Assembly (NCBI GenBank): GCA_902572925.1
Contig: CACGHT010000006.1
Location: forward strand, 1-34,000
Length of the DNA stretch: 34,000 nt
Reading direction: 5' to 3'
Source of the DNA: an uncultured Pelagibacteraceae bacterium
GTDB taxonomy: Bacteria > Pseudomonadota > Alphaproteobacteria > Pelagibacterales > Pelagibacteraceae
Shown here: positions 6,669-14,974 of the stretch, one piece after another
How positions within the stretch are numbered: position 1 is the stretch's first letter
Layout: every line of letters begins with the position of its first letter
The notes under the pieces: generated by a model
Databases searched by the model: none
What the model saw: only the letters and a program-made list of their open reading frames with translations
What the model was told of the DNA's origin: nothing
Position numbers and translations under genes: made by a program

Positions 6669-7442
6669 TTATAGAATATTTCTACTTTTTAAAATTAAAC
6701 TTGGATTTTTAAAATCTTTTTTTCCATAATAAATTTCATTTCCATTAAAGTCAGTCACACTTCCTCCAGAATGTTTCAAAATTGCATGACCTGCAGCTAT
6801 ATCCCACTCAGAAGCTCTTGGCTCGGCAACATAACCGTCATATTCCCCAGCGGCGATAACACAAAATTTTAAAGAACTTTTCATTCTTACATATTTTTTT
6901 ACTTTAAGTTTTTTATATATTTCATTTATTTCTGGTTTGATTTTATTAGAGTAAGAGACAAATTTTATCTCATTTCTATCAAAATTTTTTGAATGATTTA
7001 ATTTAATTGGTACACCATCTTTTAATTCAAAGGATAAATCATCTCCATAAGAATAGAACATTCTATCTTTTGCTGGAGCATAAATTAATCCAGCAGCAGG
7101 TTTTTTTTTAATAATTAGACCTGCATTAATTGTAAATTCATCTAGATCATTAATATAGTCATAAGTACCATCGATTGGATCAATTAACCAAAAATTTTCC
7201 AAATTTTCTCGTGATTTATTTTCTGATGTTTCTTCTGAAACTATTGGAATATTTGGTGTTAATTTTAATATTCTTTTAATTAAAATTTTATTGACTTCCA
7301 AATCACCATTGCTCACTGGTGTATTGTCAAATTTTATTTCTTTAATTAGTCCTTTTTTCCTAAGATCTAATGAAATTCTTCCTGCATCTAAAAATGTTTG
7401 AATTAAATTTTCAATAATTTTTTTTAAATCACTTTGAATCAT
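6669..7442 (-). CDS. cysQ: 3'(2'),5'-bisphosphate nucleotidase CysQ / inositol monophosphatase family
   Basis: A 257-residue Mg-dependent phosphatase of the IMPase superfamily. The metal site elements are present: VSEETSEN (about 71-78), the hallmark WLIDPIDGTYDYI (about 88-100) and ASEWDIAAGHAIL (about 210-222) with its catalytic Asp. Length and the order of motifs fit CysQ, which hydrolyses 3'-phosphoadenosine 5'-phosphate to AMP, better than the longer IMPases, but IMPase activity cannot be excluded. It follows the DUF3553 gene with a 14-base overlap. In a genome with sulfite oxidation genes nearby, a role in PAP clearance is possible but not shown. Confidence 0.8.
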   Translation of the reverse strand: MIQSDLKKIIENLIQTFLDAGRISLDLRKKGLIKEIKFDNTPVSNGDLEVNKILIKRILKLTPNIPIVSEETSENKSRENLENFWLIDPIDGTYDYINDLDEFTINAGLIIKKKPAAGLIYAPAKDRMFYSYGDDLSFELKDGVPIKLNHSKNFDRNEIKFVSYSNKIKPEINEIYKKLKVKKYVRMKSSLKFCVIAAGEYDGYVAEPRASEWDIAAGHAILKHSGGSVTDFNGNEIYYGKKDFKNPSLILKSRNIL

Positions 7443-7605
7443 TTATTTTCTTTAATTCAATATTCTCAGAGTTTATTACTTTTTTTCCAGCATTTTGAAA
7501 ATTTACTGTTACCTTGCCTTTAATTATTGATTGAACTTGTCCTATACCCCAATCTTTTTGGGCTGGATTGAAAACTTTGTCACCTGGTTCAAAATCAAAA
7601 ATCAT
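7429..7605 (-). CDS. DUF3553 small protein upstream of cysQ
   Basis: A 58-residue protein read from the ATG at 7605 to a TGA at 7429-7431. It begins [20 protein letters not shown] and continues with GQVQS, KVTVNF and a Gly-Lys-Lys segment. The pattern F-x-PG-x-x-V...P...DWG-x-GQVQS...VTVNF...GKK is that of DUF3553, a small beta-rich domain common in alphaproteobacteria. The family has no known function; its fold recalls CarD/Tudor-like barrels, which is speculation. It overlaps cysQ by 14 bases, so translation of the two is likely coupled. The gene is divergent from mnmA with 41 bases between starts. Confidence 0.8.
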   Translation of the reverse strand: MIFDFEPGDKVFNPAQKDWGIGQVQSIIKGKVTVNFQNAGKKVINSENIELKKINDSK

Positions 7606-7646
7606 TTAATTTAATTTATAATAGAAATAAGTATAAATACCACCAA

Positions 7647-8765
7647 ATGAGTAACAATTTAAATTCTATAGGATTAAAAAAAAAACCTTCAGAAACAACA
7701 GTTGTTGTTGCAATGTCAGGTGGTGTGGACTCCTCGACTGTTGCAGGAATGATGAAAAAAGAAGGCTACAAAGTAATTGGAATAACTTTAAAGCTATATG
7801 ATGATGGAAAAGAAGTTGCTGCTTCAAAACAGTGTTGTTCTGGTCAGGACATTATGGATGCAAAAAGAGTTGCTCAAAAATTGGATATTGATCATAAAAT
7901 TCTATACTATCAAAATAAATTCAAACAGGGCGTAATTGATAATTTTGTTGATAGTTATTTAAAAGGTGAAACACCAATTCCTTGTGTGAAATGCAATCAG
8001 ACTGTAAAGTTTAAGGACTTATTTCAAGTTTCTAAAGATCTTAATGCTGATGCTTTAATAACAGGTCATTATGTGAAGAGTATTACTACAAACAATGAGA
8101 CAAATATGTATCAAGCCATTGATCAAAATAGAGATCAAAGTTATTTTTTATTTAACACTTCGAGGGAACAATTAAATTATTTAAGATTTCCTTTAGGAGG
8201 TATGCTTAAAGACGAAACAAGATCTATTGCAAAAAAATTGGATTTAAATGTTGCTGATAAACCAGACAGTCAAGATATTTGTTTCGTACCTAATGGTGAT
8301 TATGCTTCAGTGATACAAAAATTTAGACCAGATTCATTTAAAAAAGGAAATATAAAAAATTTAGATGGTGATGTGATTGGTGTTCATGATGGAATTATTA
8401 ATTTTACAATTGGACAAAGAAAAGGAATAAAAGTTTCTGATAAAGAAGCTTTATATGTAGTAAAAATTAATGCCGATAAAAATGAAATATTTGTAGGACC
8501 AAGAGAATATCTTGGAAAAAAGGATATAAAACTTAATAATTTGAATATTCTAGCGGATATTGAGGAGTTTAATAATGATGTTTTTGTAAAGGTTAGATCA
8601 ACAGGAAAACTCCTTAAAGGTAAAGTAAATTTTCAAAATGGTAATACAGCTTTAGTAAATTTAGAGAAACTTGAAGATGGAATTTCTCCAGGACAAGCTT
8701 GTGTCTTTTATAATAAAGACGAGTTTGGTTTAAAAGTTTTAGGTGGTGGATGGATTAAAAATTAA
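7647..8765 (+). CDS. mnmA: tRNA-specific 2-thiouridylase MnmA
   Basis: A 372-residue enzyme that makes the s2 group of U34 in tRNA Lys, Glu and Gln, taking sulfur from a persulfide relay. The PP-loop SGGVDSS is at 24-30. The first catalytic Cys lies in [11 protein letters not shown] (Cys116 aligned with the CN of the family) and the second in [12 protein letters not shown] near 205-216. ITGHYVK and NRDQSYFLF are further MnmA signatures, and the C-terminal beta-barrel domain ends at GGGWI. The 14-residue lead before the PP-loop strand is normal for alphaproteobacteria. Its 3' end overlaps the convergent Frag1-like gene by 11 bases. Confidence 0.96.
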   Translation: MSNNLNSIGLKKKPSETTVVVAMSGGVDSSTVAGMMKKEGYKVIGITLKLYDDGKEVAASKQCCSGQDIMDAKRVAQKLDIDHKILYYQNKFKQGVIDNFVDSYLKGETPIPCVKCNQTVKFKDLFQVSKDLNADALITGHYVKSITTNNETNMYQAIDQNRDQSYFLFNTSREQLNYLRFPLGGMLKDETRSIAKKLDLNVADKPDSQDICFVPNGDYASVIQKFRPDSFKKGNIKNLDGDVIGVHDGIINFTIGQRKGIKVSDKEALYVVKINADKNEIFVGPREYLGKKDIKLNNLNILADIEEFNNDVFVKVRSTGKLLKGKVNFQNGNTALVNLEKLEDGISPGQACVFYNKDEFGLKVLGGGWIKN

Positions 8766-9471
8766 CCTTTTTTTTCCACATTAAAAAAGTTAATAAATAA
8801 AAAGTAATCACACCTAGAAAGTAATCCCATTCTAATGCGTGTTTAATAAACTTTAAATTGACCCCAAAAAAATCATCACCAGGAAGACTAATAATTGGTA
8901 TACTTATTAGTGCAACTAAAACTAATAATGATACTAAAATAATCTTAAGATTCAAAATAGTTGGATTTATATAAATTTTTAATTTACTTCTAAAAGAGAA
9001 AAATGTTGCCACAAGATAAGCTTGTGCAACTATTTCGAAAACAATGAATGATAGCATTATAACTCTTCTAAAAAGTTTGTACAAATCATTATCAAATTTA
9101 ATTCCTAAAAAAATTGAATGAATAGTTAAAGCTATAGCTGAAGCAATTCCAAAAAATACTATTTTTTTTAAATTTTTATGATCATTTTCAAAAAATTTAA
9201 TTATATCTCTATTAAACAACCAATATTTAATTAACAAAAAAGATGTCAAAAACATAGCAGGTTTAAATATTAACCAAGAGGGATATGGCCTTGCTGTTCT
9301 ACTTATGGATGCCCCACCATCAATATAAGGGATGGTATTATATAATCTATCAACTTCGCTTTCAAAGATACCATGAAATTGGGTAACTAATATCAAACAA
9401 GCGTTTACAGCAACAAATGGAACAATAAAAATCCATATACTAATGGATCTTGCCTTTTCAATTGAATTCAT
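8755..9471 (-). CDS. six-helix membrane protein, Frag1/DRAM/Sfk1-like
   Basis: A 238-residue inner-membrane protein with about six hydrophobic helices (about 10-30, 68-86, 102-124, 136-160, 174-196, 212-232). [20 protein letters not shown] in the first loop (about 49-68) and [11 protein letters not shown] in the last loop (about 210-220) recall the conserved loops of the Frag1/DRAM/Sfk1 family, whose bacterial members are uncharacterised. The match is by eye and only moderate. The gene follows the 27-residue basic peptide gene by 6 bases on the same strand and ends 11 bases inside mnmA, a fully convergent overlap. Confidence 0.55.
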   Translation of the reverse strand: MNSIEKARSISIWIFIVPFVAVNACLILVTQFHGIFESEVDRLYNTIPYIDGGASISRTARPYPSWLIFKPAMFLTSFLLIKYWLFNRDIIKFFENDHKNLKKIVFFGIASAIALTIHSIFLGIKFDNDLYKLFRRVIMLSFIVFEIVAQAYLVATFFSFRSKLKIYINPTILNLKIILVSLLVLVALISIPIISLPGDDFFGVNLKFIKHALEWDYFLGVITFYLLTFLMWKKKVNF

Positions 9472-9477
9472 TGAGAA

Positions 9478-9561
9478 CTATTTCTTTTTATTTTTTTTTC
9501 TAGCTCTTCTTTTTTTTGAGCCCATTTTTCTTCGGCCTCTGTGTTTTTTTGGATATCCCAT
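9478..9561 (-). CDS. 27-residue highly basic peptide (ribosome- or nucleic-acid-associated?)
   Basis: From ATG at 9561 to TAG at 9478-9480 there are 27 codons, beginning MGYPKKHRGRRKMGSKKRR and ending in a Lys-rich tail. About two thirds of the residues are Lys or Arg, and there is no acidic residue. The start is supported by a clear Shine-Dalgarno sequence, AGAAGGAAATAATG, unusually good for this window. The next gene starts 6 bases after the stop, so the two form an operon. The composition recalls very small basic ribosomal proteins such as bTHX or the COX24/AURKAIP1-type peptides (KK-x-R-x-x-KM pattern), but I cannot assign it. It is too short for default gene callers. Confidence 0.6.
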   Translation of the reverse strand: MGYPKKHRGRRKMGSKKRRARKKNKKK

Positions 9562-9574
9562 TATTTCCTTCTGT

Positions 9575-9580
9575 TATAAT
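9575..9580 (+). promoter_or_regulatory. candidate -10 box for metC
   Basis: A perfect TATAAT at 9575-9580. A transcript from it would start near 9587, giving a leader of about 50 bases to the ATG at 9637. No good -35 box at 16-18 bases is seen (TTGGAT is 20 bases upstream). A perfect -10 box can arise by chance in AT-rich DNA. Confidence 0.35.
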
Positions 9581-9636
9581 TTAATTGAAATTATGTGAGG
9601 GATATAGCATTGTCCTTTAAAGTTATCAATTTTTTT

Positions 9637-10812
9637 ATGGTAAAATCATTTAAGACATTTTTAAAACATACTGCAAAAGATTTTCATAATCAGTCAGTAA
9701 ATCCACCAGTAGTTAGAGCTTCAACGATAATATTTAAATCAATGAAGCATATAAGAAAGACTCAAAAAAAGGCCCAAAAAAATCCAGTTGGTGGTCATTA
9801 CGATTATGGAAGACAAGGAACTTCAACAACCTATATTTTACAAAAGATTTTAACTAAGCTCGAAGATAGTTATCATGTATTTACCACTCCTACAGGTTTT
9901 GGATCAGTATTTTTAGCTATATTTAGTGTTGTTAGACCTGGTGATGAAATAATTGCTGCGGACCCAGTTTACAGTCCTACGAGAGTTTTAACTCAAGATT
10001 TTTTAAAAGAATTTAACATTAAAACAATTTTTTATAATCCACATGATTTAAAAACTTTAGAGAGAAGCATAACAAAAAAAACAAAATTAATTTTTGTTGA
10101 AAATCCAGGTAGCAATACTTTTGATTTTCAAGATCTTAGAAAAATTGTTTCAATTGCCAAAAAATACAAAATTTTAACAGCTATAGATAATACCTGGGGC
10201 ACACCTTACTATCTTAAACCAATAAAACTTGGTTTTGATATGTCTATAGTATCTGCTACTAAATATTACTCTGGTCATTCTGATGTTATGGGTGGAAGTC
10301 TAGCAGTTAATAAAAAAGTTTTCCCAAAAGTAAAAGTAGCTGAAAAAATAACAGGTTTAAGATTGGGACCTGATGATGCGTATTTAATTACTAGAGGTTT
10401 AAGAACTTTGGATGTTAGATTAGATAGACATAGAGAAAATGCGAAAAAAATTGCAGCTTTCTTGTCAAAAAATAAAAAGATTAAACTTCTCTATCCATTT
10501 AAGAAAAATTCTTTAAATTTTAGAATGTGGAAAAAGTATTACTCTGGTGCCTCAGGATTAATGGGGCTCAAAATAAAATCAAATAATATCAATTCTATCA
10601 GAAAATTTGTAAATTCACTTAAATTATTCGGATATGGTTATAGTTGGGGAGGTTTTGAGAGTTTGGTTTTACATCAAGAATTTAGGGAAACAGGAAATAG
10701 AAAATTCATGAATTTAGCAAAGGACGAACATTTAGTCAGATTTCATATAGGACTTGAGGATCCAAATGATTTAATTGCTGATATTAAACAAGCATTAAAA
10801 CATTTGAAATGA
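9637..10812 (+). CDS. metC: cystathionine beta-lyase MetC (PLP-dependent Cys/Met metabolism family)
   Basis: A PLP enzyme of the Cys/Met metabolism family, 391 residues from the ATG at 9637. An in-frame GTG at 9595 would add 14 residues (MRDIALSF-type lead) that do not resemble the family N-terminus; the ATG gives MVKSFKTFLKH followed directly by the conserved NPPVVRAST block, so I prefer it. Landmarks are HYDYGRQGTSTTYILQKIL, the PLP phosphate region TTPTGFGSVF, DNTWGTPYYLKP and SATKYYSGHSDVMGG with the Schiff-base Lys. The GHSD form points to cystathionine beta-lyase rather than gamma-synthase. It cleaves cystathionine to homocysteine, pyruvate and ammonia. It overlaps the MFS gene by 4 bases (ATGA). 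Confidence 0.88.
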   Translation: MVKSFKTFLKHTAKDFHNQSVNPPVVRASTIIFKSMKHIRKTQKKAQKNPVGGHYDYGRQGTSTTYILQKILTKLEDSYHVFTTPTGFGSVFLAIFSVVRPGDEIIAADPVYSPTRVLTQDFLKEFNIKTIFYNPHDLKTLERSITKKTKLIFVENPGSNTFDFQDLRKIVSIAKKYKILTAIDNTWGTPYYLKPIKLGFDMSIVSATKYYSGHSDVMGGSLAVNKKVFPKVKVAEKITGLRLGPDDAYLITRGLRTLDVRLDRHRENAKKIAAFLSKNKKIKLLYPFKKNSLNFRMWKKYYSGASGLMGLKIKSNNINSIRKFVNSLKLFGYGYSWGGFESLVLHQEFRETGNRKFMNLAKDEHLVRFHIGLEDPNDLIADIKQALKHLK

Positions 10813-12029
10813 GTACAGAAAAATTTTTTCAATCCAGAACAGCATTAATCACATTATTTGCGGCTTGTTTTGTTGTTTTAATTTCTCTTGGTGTACGACA
10901 AACCTTTGGTTTGTTTTTCATGGATTTCAATGAAAGTCTCAAAATAAGCAATACAGCATTTGGTTTTGCGATAGGAATGCAGATGTTAATGTGGGGATTA
11001 ACTGGACCTATTTTTGGTGCTATTGCAGATAAGTATGGCGGTCATATAGCAATTATTTCAGCATTTATTTTTTATGCGGCTGGAATATTCTTTTTATATA
11101 CAGGACCCAATACAGGAATTTTTTTTCAAATACACATGGGGTTGTTAATTGGAATTGGACTAGGGGGAACTGCCATAAGTATTCCAATGTCTATTGTTGG
11201 AAAACATTTCCCTTTATCTACAAGAACTATTGCAATGAGTTTTGTGACTGCTGTTGGATCGTTTGGTTATTTTTTGTCTCCAATTTTCACAAGTTACTCT
11301 CTAAATGAATTTGGATGGAATTATACTTTATTCGTTTTCGGAATGCTTTTAATTGCTGGTTTAGTAGCCGCTTACTTCGTAAGATCTCCATCTGCAAATG
11401 AAAATGTAGAAAAAACATCAGACCAATCATTTTCTGAAGCACTCAATGAAGCATTCAAAACAAAAAGTTATATTTTACTTGTATCTGGTTTTTTTGTTTG
11501 TGGATTTCATATTACTTTAGTTGGAACTCATGTTCCTAAGTATGTAATAGATAGAGGTCTTGAGGACTGGACTGCTGCAGCTATTTTATCTTTAATTGGG
11601 TTATTCAATATTTTTGGCTCTTTATTAAGTGGCTATCTTTCTGCAAAAATGAGTAAAAAAATAATCTTAAGTGCAATCTACTTTTTGCGAGGAGTTTCAA
11701 TAATATTCTTTATATTTACTCCAGCTAGTAATATTGCAGCATTTATATTTGGAGCAAGTTTTGGGTTCCTCTGGTTATCGACAGTACCAGCAACAAGTGG
11801 AATAGTTGCTCATCTTTTTGGAACAAAATATTTGGGATTGTTATATGGAATAGTTTTTTTAAGTCATCAAATTGGTTCGTTTTTTGGAGCTTATCTGGGA
11901 GGTTTATTTCACGATACTTATGGATCCTATGACTATGCGTGGTATTTAGCAATTGCTTTATCTGTTTTTGCAGCAATAATTCATTTACCAATAAAAGAAG
12001 AACCAGTTTTAAGATTAAAAACAGAATAA
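10809..12029 (+). CDS. major facilitator superfamily transporter (OxlT/NarK-like)
   Basis: A 406-residue protein with twelve predicted helices in two halves, separated by a hydrophilic loop at about 196-220 (NENVEKTSDQSFSEAL). The loop between helices 2 and 3 has a motif-A-like sequence, FGAIADKYGGHIAI, near 68-81. GIGLGGTAISIPMSIVGKHF in helix 4-5 is like the oxalate/formate antiporter and monocarboxylate clade. The substrate is unknown. The gene overlaps metC by 4 bases and is followed by pabB after one base, so it may be in one transcript with metabolism genes without a shared pathway; a role in sulfur amino acid or keto acid export is speculation. Confidence 0.85.
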   Translation: MSTEKFFQSRTALITLFAACFVVLISLGVRQTFGLFFMDFNESLKISNTAFGFAIGMQMLMWGLTGPIFGAIADKYGGHIAIISAFIFYAAGIFFLYTGPNTGIFFQIHMGLLIGIGLGGTAISIPMSIVGKHFPLSTRTIAMSFVTAVGSFGYFLSPIFTSYSLNEFGWNYTLFVFGMLLIAGLVAAYFVRSPSANENVEKTSDQSFSEALNEAFKTKSYILLVSGFFVCGFHITLVGTHVPKYVIDRGLEDWTAAAILSLIGLFNIFGSLLSGYLSAKMSKKIILSAIYFLRGVSIIFFIFTPASNIAAFIFGASFGFLWLSTVPATSGIVAHLFGTKYLGLLYGIVFLSHQIGSFFGAYLGGLFHDTYGSYDYAWYLAIALSVFAAIIHLPIKEEPVLRLKTE

Positions 12030-12030
12030 A

Positions 12031-13182
12031 TTGAATAGAACAAATCAATTAACAAAAATACATTTATCGGGGAAACCCTACATTATTTATAAATCTCAAA
12101 AAGGGTTTGATCTTTACACCAATTTTTCAAAAAAAATAATTTTAAATAATGAAAATATTAAAAGTTTTTTAACTAAAAAAAATAAAAAAAAATCAAAGAA
12201 TACTGATCTTTTCATTGGTTTTTTTGGATATGAGTTATTAAATAATCTGATTGATGTAAAAGTTCCTAAACAAAAAAATTTCAACTTTCCAAAGGGTATT
12301 TTTTATAAACCGGAAAAAAAGATTAAACTTAGTAACAAGTTAAATTATGATTTCAAAAATTTTAAATGTGGGAATTTTAAAATCAATATTAATAGAAAAA
12401 ATTATACAAAAATATTCAATAAATTTAAGAAAAAGATAAAGAGTGGCGAGACATATCAAATTAAAATATGCACTAAATATAAAACAAAGTCAAAAATCAA
12501 TCCGTTAGATTTTTTTTCAAGGTTATCTGATACAAATCTAGCGCCAGAGGCTTTTATGATTAAAGATGACAATTATTCAATTATTAGCTGTTCCCCAGAA
12601 ACTTTAATTATAAAAAAAGGAACCGATATATCTACAAAACCAATAGCTGGGACTGTAAAAAAAACAAAGCAATTAAATAAAATAAAAGCATTAAATTATT
12701 TTAGAAAAAATTTAAAAGAAACCAAAGAGCATAATATGATTGTTGATATGGAAAGAAATGATTTATCAAGAATTTGCAAGGTAGGTTCAGTAAAATTGTC
12801 TAAACAAAAAATCGTTGAGGAATATAAAGACCTTTTCCACTATGTTAGCCTAATTAAGGGAAAATTAAAAAAAAATATAAATAATTTTGAAATAATTAAA
12901 GCAATGATGCCAGGAGGTTCAGTTATTGGATGTCCAAAGATAAATACACTTAATCTTTTAAATAATCAGGAAAAAGAAAACAGAAATATTTACACAGGAA
13001 GTTTTGGTTATATAAAATTTAATGGTGATATGAGATTTAATATAATTATAAGATCAATTTTAAATTTTAAGAACATATCCGAAATTTCAGTTGCTTCAGG
13101 TGTCGTTGTAGATAGTAATGCCAATCATGAATTTAATGAGAATTTTCTTAAAGCTAAGGCGTTAATAGATTTATTTAAATGA
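12031..13182 (+). CDS. pabB: aminodeoxychorismate synthase component I (PIAGT-type)
   Basis: A 383-residue chorismate-binding enzyme. The start is TTG at 12031, one base after the MFS stop; no in-frame ATG occurs before the conserved core. The N-terminal third is degenerate and Lys-rich; the catalytic part is clear: YQIKICTKY, SCSPETLI, TKPIAGTVKKTK (PIAGT at 204-208), EHNMIVDMERNDLSRI, AMMPGGSVIGCPKI, and YTGSFGYI. With PabA it aminates chorismate to 4-amino-4-deoxychorismate for p-aminobenzoate and folate. Classical PabB has PIKGT with a nucleophilic Lys; here the Lys is Ala, as in anthranilate synthase. The pabA-pabC neighbours make PabB the better call, and a PIAGT subclass of PabB is known. 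Anthranilate synthase is the alternative. Confidence 0.82.
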   Translation: MNRTNQLTKIHLSGKPYIIYKSQKGFDLYTNFSKKIILNNENIKSFLTKKNKKKSKNTDLFIGFFGYELLNNLIDVKVPKQKNFNFPKGIFYKPEKKIKLSNKLNYDFKNFKCGNFKININRKNYTKIFNKFKKKIKSGETYQIKICTKYKTKSKINPLDFFSRLSDTNLAPEAFMIKDDNYSIISCSPETLIIKKGTDISTKPIAGTVKKTKQLNKIKALNYFRKNLKETKEHNMIVDMERNDLSRICKVGSVKLSKQKIVEEYKDLFHYVSLIKGKLKKNINNFEIIKAMMPGGSVIGCPKINTLNLLNNQEKENRNIYTGSFGYIKFNGDMRFNIIIRSILNFKNISEISVASGVVVDSNANHEFNENFLKAKALIDLFK

Positions 13183-13736
13183 TTTATGTAATTGATCATA
13201 ACGACTCCTTTACTCATAATGTAGTTCATCAATTTGCTTTGTTTGATAAAGTTGAGTGTGATAATTATGATAAAATTTGTGAAAATAGAATTAAGCAAGC
13301 ATCAACAATAATTTTTTCACCTGGGCCTGGTAATCCAAAAAATTATCCAATTACATCAAAAATTTATAAAAAATATAAAGGTAAAAAGAAAATCATTGGG
13401 ATTTGTTTGGGATTTCAACACATTCTTTTTTGTGAAGGTGCAAAAATTGTTGAACAAAAAAAAATTTATCATGGTTTTCAATCAAATATAAAAGTCATCA
13501 CTAATAAATCTTTATTCAAAAAAGGAAAAATATTTAAAGTTGGCAGGTATCATTCTTTAAAATTAAAAGAACCTTTCAAATCTAATAATTTTGAGATAAC
13601 TATGAGATGTTTAAATTCAAAAGTCGCAATGGCATTTGAGAATAAAAAGGAAAAAATTTATGGATTTCAATTTCACCCAGAATCTTTTTTAACTATCAAT
13701 GGTAACTTACTTATTAAAAAAATCTTATCAGCTTAA
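13179..13736 (+). CDS. pabA: aminodeoxychorismate/anthranilate synthase glutaminase component
   Basis: A 185-residue class I glutamine amidotransferase. The oxyanion strand FSPGPGNPKNYP is at about 46-57, the nucleophile elbow GICLGFQHILF (Cys at about 77) has Phe in place of the usual His after Gly, and the His-Glu pair is in YGFQFHPESFL near 163-173. It supplies ammonia from glutamine to PabB. It overlaps pabB by 4 bases (ATGA) and pabC by 38 bases. The same subunit could serve TrpE if no separate trpG exists, as in some bacteria; that cannot be judged from this window. Confidence 0.88.
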   Translation: MIYVIDHNDSFTHNVVHQFALFDKVECDNYDKICENRIKQASTIIFSPGPGNPKNYPITSKIYKKYKGKKKIIGICLGFQHILFCEGAKIVEQKKIYHGFQSNIKVITNKSLFKKGKIFKVGRYHSLKLKEPFKSNNFEITMRCLNSKVAMAFENKKEKIYGFQFHPESFLTINGNLLIKKILSA

Positions 13737-14472
13737 AGACTTAAAACAGATAGAGTTTCAGGATCTTTGGGGAGGTCATGGTATTTTTACAACGATGTGG
13801 ATTTTTGACAAACCAGCAAAAATTTTATTTTTTGATAATCATTTAAAAAATTTAATTTTATCATTAAAAAAATATCAAATAAAAAAAAAATCTTTAAAGT
13901 CAGATATTTTAAAAATAATTAATAAAAATTTATCCAAAAAAAGGAAATATAATCATCTATTGAGAATTGCCATAAATAAGAAAATTATTTCAATATCTTT
14001 AAGAAAGAGAGTTAAACCAAAATTAAATTTTAATTTAAGGTTAGTAAAATTAAAAAGAGAAAAACCAGAATTTAAAAATCTAAAATACAAAAAGATTTTA
14101 TCTTATTTATCTAAAATGGATAATTCCCAATCAGATATTGCATTGGTATCCAATAAGAAATTATTAGAAACCGGAACCTCAAATTTATTATTTGTTAAAG
14201 ATCAAAAATTTTTTACACCCAAAAAGGATTATTATGAGGGAAATACTTATAAATTTTTTAAAACAAAAATAAGAAAAATAATTAAAAAAGATATTTTGCT
14301 TAAAGAAATAAAAAATTATGATGAAATATTATTAATAGGATCTGGCAAAGGTGTTACTTCAGTCAAAACTATAAATGAGCTTAAATGGAAAAGAAAAAAC
14401 CTAAAAAAATTCAAGTTTCTATCAAAACAATATGATGCAGTTATAAATAAATGTAATTCTTATAGATTTTAG
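13699..14472 (+). CDS. pabC: aminotransferase class IV, probable aminodeoxychorismate lyase
   Basis: A 257-residue PLP fold-type IV protein. FQDLWGGHGIFTTMWIFDKP (about 20-39) is the start signature, the Lys in NLKYKKILSYL (about 129-139) fits the Schiff-base position, and ALVSNKKLLETGTSNLLFV (about 149-167) is the Glu-Thr-x-x-Ser-Asn cofactor segment. SGKGVTSVKTI near the end closes the site. It would release pyruvate from aminodeoxychorismate to give p-aminobenzoate. The ATG at 13699 lies 38 bases inside pabA; later starts would cut into the conserved N-terminus. It is extremely Lys-rich (55 of 257 residues), which reflects the strong AT bias. ADC lyase is chosen over branched-chain aminotransferase or D-amino acid aminotransferase because of the pabB-pabA context. 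Confidence 0.75.
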   Translation: MVTYLLKKSYQLKDLKQIEFQDLWGGHGIFTTMWIFDKPAKILFFDNHLKNLILSLKKYQIKKKSLKSDILKIINKNLSKKRKYNHLLRIAINKKIISISLRKRVKPKLNFNLRLVKLKREKPEFKNLKYKKILSYLSKMDNSQSDIALVSNKKLLETGTSNLLFVKDQKFFTPKKDYYEGNTYKFFKTKIRKIIKKDILLKEIKNYDEILLIGSGKGVTSVKTINELKWKRKNLKKFKFLSKQYDAVINKCNSYRF

Positions 14473-14475
14473 CAA

Positions 14476-14874
14476 ATGAAAGACCCAAACAATCCTTGTT
14501 TATTTTGTAATTTTGAAAAAAGTGGATGTGCTCATGAAAATGAATTGGCATATGCAAGTTATGACACATATCCAGTCTCAGAACATCATTGTTTGATTAT
14601 ACCTAAAAGACACATAAAAGATTATTTTGATTTATCTAATGATGAATTGGTTGCTTGTAATGATCTTTTAAAAATTATAAAAAAAGAAATAATCAATAAA
14701 GATCCATTAGTTAAAGGATTTAATCTTGGCACAAATATAGGAATTGTATCTGGTCAATCTATTTTACATTGTCATTTTCATCTGATTCCACGAAGAGAGG
14801 GAGATGTAGATAATCCTCAGGGTGGAGTACGATCGGTTATTCCTAACAAACAACATTATAAAAGAAATAATTAG
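14476..14874 (+). CDS. HIT family nucleotide hydrolase/transferase
   Basis: A 132-residue histidine-triad protein. CLFCNFEKSGC near the N-terminus holds a CxxC (zinc in some HIT branches), and SEHHCLIIPKRHIKDYFDL is the conserved first half. The triad is HCHFHLIPRREGD near residues 96-108, with the central His as the phosphoramidate nucleophile. The C-terminal VDNPQGGVRSVIPNK tail resembles HIT proteins of marine alphaproteobacteria. The substrate is not predictable. It begins 3 bases after pabC and is the last gene before the apr promoter. Confidence 0.9.
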   Translation: MKDPNNPCLFCNFEKSGCAHENELAYASYDTYPVSEHHCLIIPKRHIKDYFDLSNDELVACNDLLKIIKKEIINKDPLVKGFNLGTNIGIVSGQSILHCHFHLIPRREGDVDNPQGGVRSVIPNKQHYKRNN

Positions 14875-14891
14875 CTATTATAAAAGACAAA

Positions 14892-14926
14892 TTGACCCCA
14901 GTTTGAGGTTGAACTATAAATTCAAC
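14892..14926 (+). promoter_or_regulatory. aprMBA promoter with inverted repeat around the -10 box
   Basis: TTGACC (14892-14897), exactly 17 bases, then TATAAA (14915-14920): one mismatch from consensus in each box with ideal spacing. The -10 box sits in the loop of the inverted repeat GTTGAA (14908-14913) / TTCAAC (14921-14926). A dimeric repressor bound there would cover the -10 box, or the repeat could be fortuitous. A leader of about 48 bases leads to aprM, which has AAGGCGGAA as ribosome site just before its ATG. This is the best promoter in the window. Confidence 0.6.
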
Positions 14927-14974
14927 TATATATAAAACTTTAAAAATTAATTCAAAATTTAACAAAAGGCGGAA

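Noticed and set aside
9562-9636. SAM-type riboswitch upstream of metC
   Set aside because: The gap is only 75 bases and shared with a divergent gene. No stem-loop or conserved core of the SAM-II/SAM-V type known from SAR11 could be found by eye.
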